A stretch of DNA of 64,000 nt from Christiangramia gaetbulicola (GTDB taxonomy: Bacteria > Bacteroidota > Bacteroidia > Flavobacteriales > Flavobacteriaceae), in the NCBI RefSeq assembly GCF_003054225.1, contig NZ_QBKQ01000003.1, positions 496,001 through 560,000 on the forward strand, read 5' to 3'. Under the pieces are notes generated by a model. It worked only from the letters and a program-made list of their open reading frames with translations, was not told the origin of the DNA and made no database searches. The translations under genes and the position numbers were made by a program. This document shows positions 59,892 through 64,000 of this stretch, in pieces. How positions within the stretch are numbered: the stretch's first letter is position 1; each line of letters opens with the position of its first letter.

Positions 59892-60835
59892 AGCTGAGCA
59901 ACCTCTTTTTTCGCTGATTCAAATTCGCTTATCATTTCCTTTACAATTTCCGCAGCAGGTTTTATATCGTGAATAAGCCCGGATATTTGCCCTATTTCAA
60001 GTTCCCCTTCTTCAAGGTCACCCTCAAACATTCCTTTCTTTGCCCGTGCTCTTCCTAACAATTCTATAAGCTCTTCCTTGCTTGGAGCCTTAGCATAGAG
60101 ATTCTGCACATCCTCATAGAATTTATTTTTAAGCAAACGTACCGGGGCAAGTTCTTTAAGCGTTAAAACCGTATCTCCTTCTTTAGCTTTCACCACCATT
60201 TCCTTAAAGTTCTTATGAGAAGAAGCTTCGGGAGTGGCCACAAAGCGGCTACCCACCTGTACTGCGTCTGCTCCAAGCACCATGGCAGCTAACATTCCCC
60301 TTCCGGTAGCTATTCCGCCGGCAGCGATTAGAGGAATGGAAATTTTTTCCTTCACCATCGGGATAAGAGTAAACGTAGTGGTTTCATCCCGGCCGTTATG
60401 ACCCCCAGCTTCAAAACCTTCAGCTACAACGGCATCTACGCCGGCTTCTTCAGATTTCATAGCGAATTTCACACTGCTCACTACATGAACCACTTTGATA
60501 CCATGTTCCTGCAGATGTTTGGTCCAGGTTTTGGGATTTCCAGCAGAGGTGAATACGATCTTTACATCTTCTTCAATAATGATCTCCATGATCTTATCGA
60601 TTTCCGGATAGAGCATAGGAACATTTACCGCGAATGGTTTATCTGTTGCTTTTTTACATTTCTGAATATGCTCTCTAAGAACATCAGGATACATAGAACC
60701 AGAGCCAATAATTCCCAGTCCGCCGGCATTTGAAACCGCGCTGGCAAGTTTCCAGCCACTGGCCCAGATCATTCCTGCCTGGATCAAAGGATATTCTATA
60801 TTAAAAAGTTGGGTGATCTTATTGTTGGTAGCCAT
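59888..60835 (-). CDS. NAD(P)H-dependent flavin oxidoreductase (nitronate monooxygenase family)
   Basis: A 315-residue FMN-binding TIM barrel. FNIEYPLIQAGMIWASGWKLASAVSNAGGLGIIGSG (landmark) is the family N-terminus; VVAEGFEAGGHNGRD carries the FMN contacts and the substrate His; IPLIAAGGIATGRGMLAAMVLGADAVQVGSRFVAT is the phosphate-binding pair (landmark). The family includes nitronate monooxygenases and enoyl-ACP reductase FabK-like enzymes; GHNGRD does not decide between them. The ATG at 60835 is chosen by homology. Confidence 0.85.
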   Translation of the reverse strand: MATNNKITQLFNIEYPLIQAGMIWASGWKLASAVSNAGGLGIIGSGSMYPDVLREHIQKCKKATDKPFAVNVPMLYPEIDKIMEIIIEEDVKIVFTSAGNPKTWTKHLQEHGIKVVHVVSSVKFAMKSEEAGVDAVVAEGFEAGGHNGRDETTTFTLIPMVKEKISIPLIAAGGIATGRGMLAAMVLGADAVQVGSRFVATPEASSHKNFKEMVVKAKEGDTVLTLKELAPVRLLKNKFYEDVQNLYAKAPSKEELIELLGRARAKKGMFEGDLEEGELEIGQISGLIHDIKPAAEIVKEMISEFESAKKEVAQL

Positions 60836-60891
60836 TATTTTAAAGGATATAAGTGTTTCCTGAATAATTTTATTCAAACATAATAATATAA

Positions 60892-60916
60892 ATCCCGCCG
60901 GAAAAGCCGGCAGGAT
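60892..60916 (-). terminator. Probable terminator after mnmA
   Basis: On the reverse strand CCTGCCGG-CTTTT-CCGGCGGG forms an 8-bp stem with one mismatch, followed by the AT-rich ATTTATATTATT rather than a pure T run. A plausible but not strong terminator. Confidence 0.5.
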
Positions 60917-60976
60917 CTATTTCTATAAGAATTCGATTTTTTTAAAAATGATTACCCGTTGCGGGAAAAGATCATA

Positions 60977-62164
60977 TCAGGAAATAACACCAGATCCTAA
61001 TAGCTCTTCGTTTTTATACCAGGCCACGAACTGACCTTCGGTAATAGACGCCTGAGGTTCTTCAAAGATGACATACATCCCATTTTCGGTCTGGTAAAGA
61101 GTTGCATCCTGTAATGGCTGGCGATACCTGATCCTAGCTTTAATCTTAAGTTCCTCCCCATTCTCAATGGCCAGATCTCGACGTACCCAATGAACTTCGT
61201 CCTGGGCGATAAACAGCCCCTGGCGATAGATGCCCGGGTGATCTTTACCCTGACCGGTGTAGATCACGTTCTCATCAACATCTGTATCTATCACGAACAA
61301 AGGTTCAGGAGTTCCTCCAACGGCGAGTCCTTTACGCTGCCCTTTGGTGAAATAATGCGCACCCTGGTGTTTTCCAACTACTTTCCCATCTTCCAACTGA
61401 TAGTTGAACTTTTTAGAAAGATGTTTTAACTGGGCGATCTGGGTGTTGAAATTATTATCCTCTTCAGAATATGTATTATGATCTGCCGGAACTTCAACGA
61501 TAACTCCTTCTTTTGGCTTTAATTTCTGCTGAAGAAAATCTGGTAGTCTAACTTTACCAATAAAGCATAGCCCCTGTGAATCTTTCTTTTCTGCTGTTAC
61601 TAGGTTCTGTTCTGCAGCGATCTTTCTAACTTCAGATTTTTGCAATTCACCAATAGGAAAGAGAGTTTTAGAAAGCTGCTCCTGGGTTAACTGGCAAAGA
61701 AAATATGACTGGTCCTTATTATTGTCTTGCCCAGATAAAAGTTGGTATACAGTTTCTCCCTCCTTATTAAATTCCGCTTTACGGCAATAATGTCCTGTAG
61801 CAACATAATCTGCTCCCAGGGATAAAGCGATCTTCATAAAAACGTCGAACTTGATCTCGCGGTTACAAAGAACATCGGGATTTGGCGTCCGGCCTTTTTC
61901 GTATTCATTGAACATATAGTCTACGATACGTTCTTTATATTGTTCGCTAAGATCCACGGTCTGGAAAGGAATTCCCAGTTTATCTGCCACCATCATGGCA
62001 TCGTTGCTGTCATCAAGCCAGGGACATTCGTCTGAAATGGTAACCGAATCGTCGTGCCAGTTCTTCATAAACAGCCCGATCACTTCATAACCCTGCTCCT
62101 TTAAAAGATAGGCTGAAACACTTGAATCTACACCTCCGGACAAACCGACTACAACTTTTTTCAT
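60977..62164 (-). CDS. mnmA: tRNA-specific 2-thiouridylase MnmA
   Basis: MnmA thiolates U34 of tRNA for Lys, Glu and Gln. The 395-residue protein has the PP-loop SGGVDSS (9-15), catalytic Cys100 ([12 protein letters not shown]) and Cys200 ([10 protein letters not shown]), which form the disulfide after sulfur transfer, and the C-terminal beta-barrel (about 285-395, [10 protein letters not shown] and RIRYRQPLQ). A promoter box lies about 55 nt upstream. Confidence 0.96.
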   Translation of the reverse strand: MKKVVVGLSGGVDSSVSAYLLKEQGYEVIGLFMKNWHDDSVTISDECPWLDDSNDAMMVADKLGIPFQTVDLSEQYKERIVDYMFNEYEKGRTPNPDVLCNREIKFDVFMKIALSLGADYVATGHYCRKAEFNKEGETVYQLLSGQDNNKDQSYFLCQLTQEQLSKTLFPIGELQKSEVRKIAAEQNLVTAEKKDSQGLCFIGKVRLPDFLQQKLKPKEGVIVEVPADHNTYSEEDNNFNTQIAQLKHLSKKFNYQLEDGKVVGKHQGAHYFTKGQRKGLAVGGTPEPLFVIDTDVDENVIYTGQGKDHPGIYRQGLFIAQDEVHWVRRDLAIENGEELKIKARIRYRQPLQDATLYQTENGMYVIFEEPQASITEGQFVAWYKNEELLGSGVIS

Positions 62165-62218
62165 TCTGCTCTATTTATTTTTTTGCTATGACCGATTTAA
62201 GAGTCGGATTAGCGGGCA

Positions 62219-62226
62219 CAAAATTA
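62219..62226 (-). promoter_or_regulatory. TAnnTTTG promoter box for mnmA
   Basis: The reverse strand reads TAATTTTG followed by TGCCCGC, 54 nt before the mnmA ATG. Confidence 0.5.
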
Positions 62227-62233
62227 CGAAATA

Positions 62234-62258
62234 AAAAAAGGTGGCGAAAGCCACCTTT
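62234..62258 (-). terminator. Intrinsic terminator after the lipocalin-like gene
   Basis: AAAGGTGGC / GCCACCTTT around a GAAA loop. The T run is on the reverse strand, 22 nt after the lipocalin-like stop and just upstream of the mnmA promoter box. Confidence 0.85.
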
Positions 62259-62280
62259 ATATTCAATATATTAAAAACCT

Positions 62281-62679
62281 TTAGTTCCTGGCAAAAGTTA
62301 GACTTGAAGTTGGAAGATCATTCGGAGTAAAGGTAAATCTGTTCTCGTTACTGAAATTAACTGTTCCGGCTACAGGATCATCGAAACCAGGAATTTTAAT
62401 GGTATACTGAGAACCCGAGGAATTGCTCCATGTTCCAGAGTCATTACTAGAGACACATTGGTCTTCAACCGTAGCATAGAAAGTCGAAGATGCGGTGTTA
62501 TCTGCATTAAAGGTGATTGTGGATCTTCCCGTACAATCATCTATGGTAAATCCAGGTACATTGGTCGCTGCTACAAGTGTCCAGGTACCAACAATATTTC
62601 CTTCGGCACCAGAATCGTCATCGTCGCTGCATGCGGTAAACAAGCTCATTGCTAAAAATAGGATCAAAAACTTTTTCAT
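62281..62679 (-). CDS. Lipocalin-like lipoprotein
   Basis: A 132-residue lipoprotein with lipobox LAMSLFTAC and the acidic tether SDDDDSG typical of surface-exposed flavobacterial lipoproteins. The following IVGTWTLVAA is the first strand of a lipocalin-like beta-barrel, and STITFNADNTASSTF, SGTWSNSSGSQYTI and NRFTFTPND continue the pattern. Two cysteines (TIDDC, EDQC) may form a disulfide. Ligand unknown. The ATG at 62679 is where the signal peptide begins. It lies 35 nt downstream of the MORN-type gene and may be co-transcribed. Confidence 0.75.
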   Translation of the reverse strand: MKKFLILFLAMSLFTACSDDDDSGAEGNIVGTWTLVAATNVPGFTIDDCTGRSTITFNADNTASSTFYATVEDQCVSSNDSGTWSNSSGSQYTIKIPGFDDPVAGTVNFSNENRFTFTPNDLPTSSLTFARN

Positions 62680-62714
62680 AAGTAGATATTTTAGTTGTTC
62701 AAATATATTCAATT

Positions 62715-63380
62715 TTAATAATCTTCTTCACTGTCTATTTTTCCATCTTCGTAATATATCCAATGGCCAGACTTTCTGCCTTCAGAATAAAATCCTTCGA
62801 TGGTCTTAACACCTTTTACAGTATAATACTCGGCAGTGCCATGTAATTGTCCATTTTTATAGTTCAGTTTTTTGGTGATCTGGCCATTGTCTGCATATAT
62901 AATACTGAGTCCGTCTTTTTCTCCTTTAGTATATTCAGTCTTTTCTGCCAGGTTCCCGTTTTTGAAATATGTTTTTTGAAGTCCGTGTAGCGTATCATTC
63001 TTATATTCTTCGGTCATCATGATGCTATCTGATTCCTGATGGAAATAAACCCATTCACCTTCACGTTTCTTATCGACCATTTTTCCCTTACTAATAGGAT
63101 AGCCTTTTTGAGTATAATAAGTGACCTGAACCGAATCTTTTCCTTTTTCGAAATCCATGATCGCCGCGGGATGATCATAAAATCCTTTCTTATAGAATTT
63201 GAAAGTTCCAATTTCTTCTCCATGTTCAAAATTCCCTTCAAATTTTGGGTTAGAAGTACCTTCAAAATCCACTTTCCAGGCTCCATGACGGCGTCCTTGC
63301 TCGTCAAACTGGTTGTTTTGCGATTTACAAATCGCTGAAAAATAGAGTGATACGAATAAAAAAAATAGATGTTTATTCAT
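62715..63380 (-). CDS. Exported MORN/YwqK-type repeat protein
   Basis: A 221-residue secreted protein with a signal peptide (MNKHLFFLFVSLYFSAICKS) and about seven MORN-like repeats of the form GxW..Y..G.l......G: RRHGAWKVDF, NPKFEGNFEHGEEIGTFKFY, GEWVYFHQ, LHGLQKTYFKNGNLAEKTEYT, KDGLSIIYADNGQI, LHGTAEYYTVKG, SGHWIYYEDGKID. Databases often label this family a YwqK antitoxin; there is no toxin gene alongside, so I do not adopt that name. The repeats form a beta-sheet surface for binding; target unknown. Confidence 0.8.
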   Translation of the reverse strand: MNKHLFFLFVSLYFSAICKSQNNQFDEQGRRHGAWKVDFEGTSNPKFEGNFEHGEEIGTFKFYKKGFYDHPAAIMDFEKGKDSVQVTYYTQKGYPISKGKMVDKKREGEWVYFHQESDSIMMTEEYKNDTLHGLQKTYFKNGNLAEKTEYTKGEKDGLSIIYADNGQITKKLNYKNGQLHGTAEYYTVKGVKTIEGFYSEGRKSGHWIYYEDGKIDSEEDY

Positions 63381-63468
63381 TTTTAACAAAGATTAAACAG
63401 AATTATATCTAATTTGGTTCTACTTTTATAAAAAATCAAAAGCTAATCAATAACTAAAACTTAGAATT

Positions 63469-64000
63469 ATGAATTTTATTTTAAAAAATGCGAAGTTAAG
63501 TATTCTTGCACTTATCATTTGCTTCGGATTCACTTCTTGTGACGAGGATGATGATTTTCAATTTGAAGATGATGTCGTAGTGACACCAGATCCAGGTCCA
63601 GATCCTATGCCTGTATCTATTATTGACTTTGTAAATAACAACGATGATTATTCTTCTCTTGCTGCTGCCATCGAGGCTGCGGGTTTAACAGCCACTTTAG
63701 ATGGTGATACAGAATATACTGTATTCGCACCAGATAATGATGCATTCCAGGCATTGCTTGATTCGAATGAAGACTGGAGTGAATTAGGAGATATTCCTGT
63801 AGATGTATTAACACTGGTACTTATGAACCATGTTCAGCCAGGAATTGTGATGTCTACCGATCTTGAAACCGGGTACATTCCAAGTTTAGCCGAGGCTGGA
63901 CCAGATGGAGAGGCAGTTAGCTTATACATCAATGTTGGAGATGTGGTAACATTAAACGGGATGTCTGATGTAGAAACTGCAGATATCGAAGTAGATAACG
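63469..64000 (+). CDS. Fasciclin (FAS1) domain lipoprotein, 3' end outside window
   Basis: The visible 177 codons encode a lipoprotein: signal KLSILALIICFGFTSC, then an acidic tether with a proline-rich stretch (VVTPDPGPDPMP). A FAS1 domain follows: SIIDFVNNNDDYSSLAAAIEAAGL, then YTVFAPDNDAFQALLD and LTLVLMNHVQPG, the H1 and H2-like family blocks. FAS1 proteins mediate surface adhesion. The reading frame is open to the window edge, so the number of FAS1 domains is unknown. Start ATG at 63469. Confidence 0.85.
   Translation, partial: MNFILKNAKLSILALIICFGFTSCDEDDDFQFEDDVVVTPDPGPDPMPVSIIDFVNNNDDYSSLAAAIEAAGLTATLDGDTEYTVFAPDNDAFQALLDSNEDWSELGDIPVDVLTLVLMNHVQPGIVMSTDLETGYIPSLAEAGPDGEAVSLYINVGDVVTLNGMSDVETADIEVDN

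Noticed and set aside
62715-63380. YwqK-type antitoxin as part of a toxin-antitoxin pair.
   Set aside because: The protein is exported, has MORN-like repeats, and no toxin gene adjoins it. The antitoxin label is a database convention.

Overview
The window is a gene-dense, AT-rich stretch of chromosome from a marine-type member of the Flavobacteriaceae (Bacteroidota), probably near Gramella/Christiangramia, Salegentibacter or Zunongwangia. The evidence is TAnnTTTG promoter boxes in place of a sigma70 -10 box, families nearly confined to Bacteroidota (DUF5606, DUF4295, DUF5686, DUF6503, carboxypeptidase-regulatory plus barrel proteins), flavobacterial REP-like repeats (6058-6374), and bacillithiol genes. 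I found no rRNA, tRNA, CRISPR array, insertion sequence or prophage. The one RNA gene is a compact SRP RNA (20780-20873).

Layout. 1-4307: envelope polysaccharide genes (a partial GT4 glycosyltransferase, a Kdo/WaaP-like kinase, a CDP-glycerol-type transferase and a GT9 heptosyltransferase), the last two downstream of dapD. 4394-5985: ruvX, def and DUF5606. 5986-6391: the only gene-free stretch above 300 bases, filled with REP-like inverted repeats. 6392-12204: DUF5686 outer-membrane protein, smpB, three secreted or lipoprotein genes and a CsbD protein. 12277-18707: clpB, ytxJ, a RidA protein, fahA and glyA. 18757-25716: DoxX protein, thioesterase, glutaminyl cyclase, SRP RNA, SDR, a transaldolase, a thioredoxin-fold lipoprotein without its CxxC, and an ABC-F ATPase. 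25787-32939: barrel receptor, CoA-binding protein, sodium:solute symporter, recR, an E2 acyltransferase and a BLUF blue-light sensor. 33118-37194: exonuclease, FAH-family hydrolase, HPt protein and cinA. 37423-39125: rpmB, rpmG, DUF4295 and ftsY. 39204-44648: amidase, small membrane protein, class IV aminotransferase, DmpA-type peptidase and rimO. 44720-50945: M16 and M14 metallopeptidases and an esterase. 51086-64000: bshC, a PLP decarboxylase, guaA, a LysM-plus-binding-protein fusion, OsmC, a small zincin, a flavin oxidoreductase, mnmA, a lipocalin-like lipoprotein, a MORN-type protein and a partial fasciclin protein.

How the genes fit together. Most are housekeeping genes in short operons with 0-60 nt gaps or ATGA/TAATG overlaps, separated by strong hairpin terminators that often serve two convergent genes. 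Three themes recur: protein synthesis and targeting (def, smpB, rpmB-rpmG, ftsY with SRP RNA, rimO, mnmA, ABC-F); thiol and stress physiology (bshC, ytxJ, OsmC, clpB, CsbD); and secreted hydrolysis (M16, M14, glutaminyl cyclase, amidase, DmpA-type peptidase, esterase, zincin).

I see no complete new system such as a defence island. The observations most worth a second look are an ABC-F ATPase whose two ATP sites look asymmetric, several promoters whose box sits so close to the ATG that leaderless transcripts are expected, a stand-alone BLUF protein with all flavin-site residues, a symporter whose first visible terminator lies beyond an antisense gene, and a D-amino-acid-flavoured gene neighbourhood.
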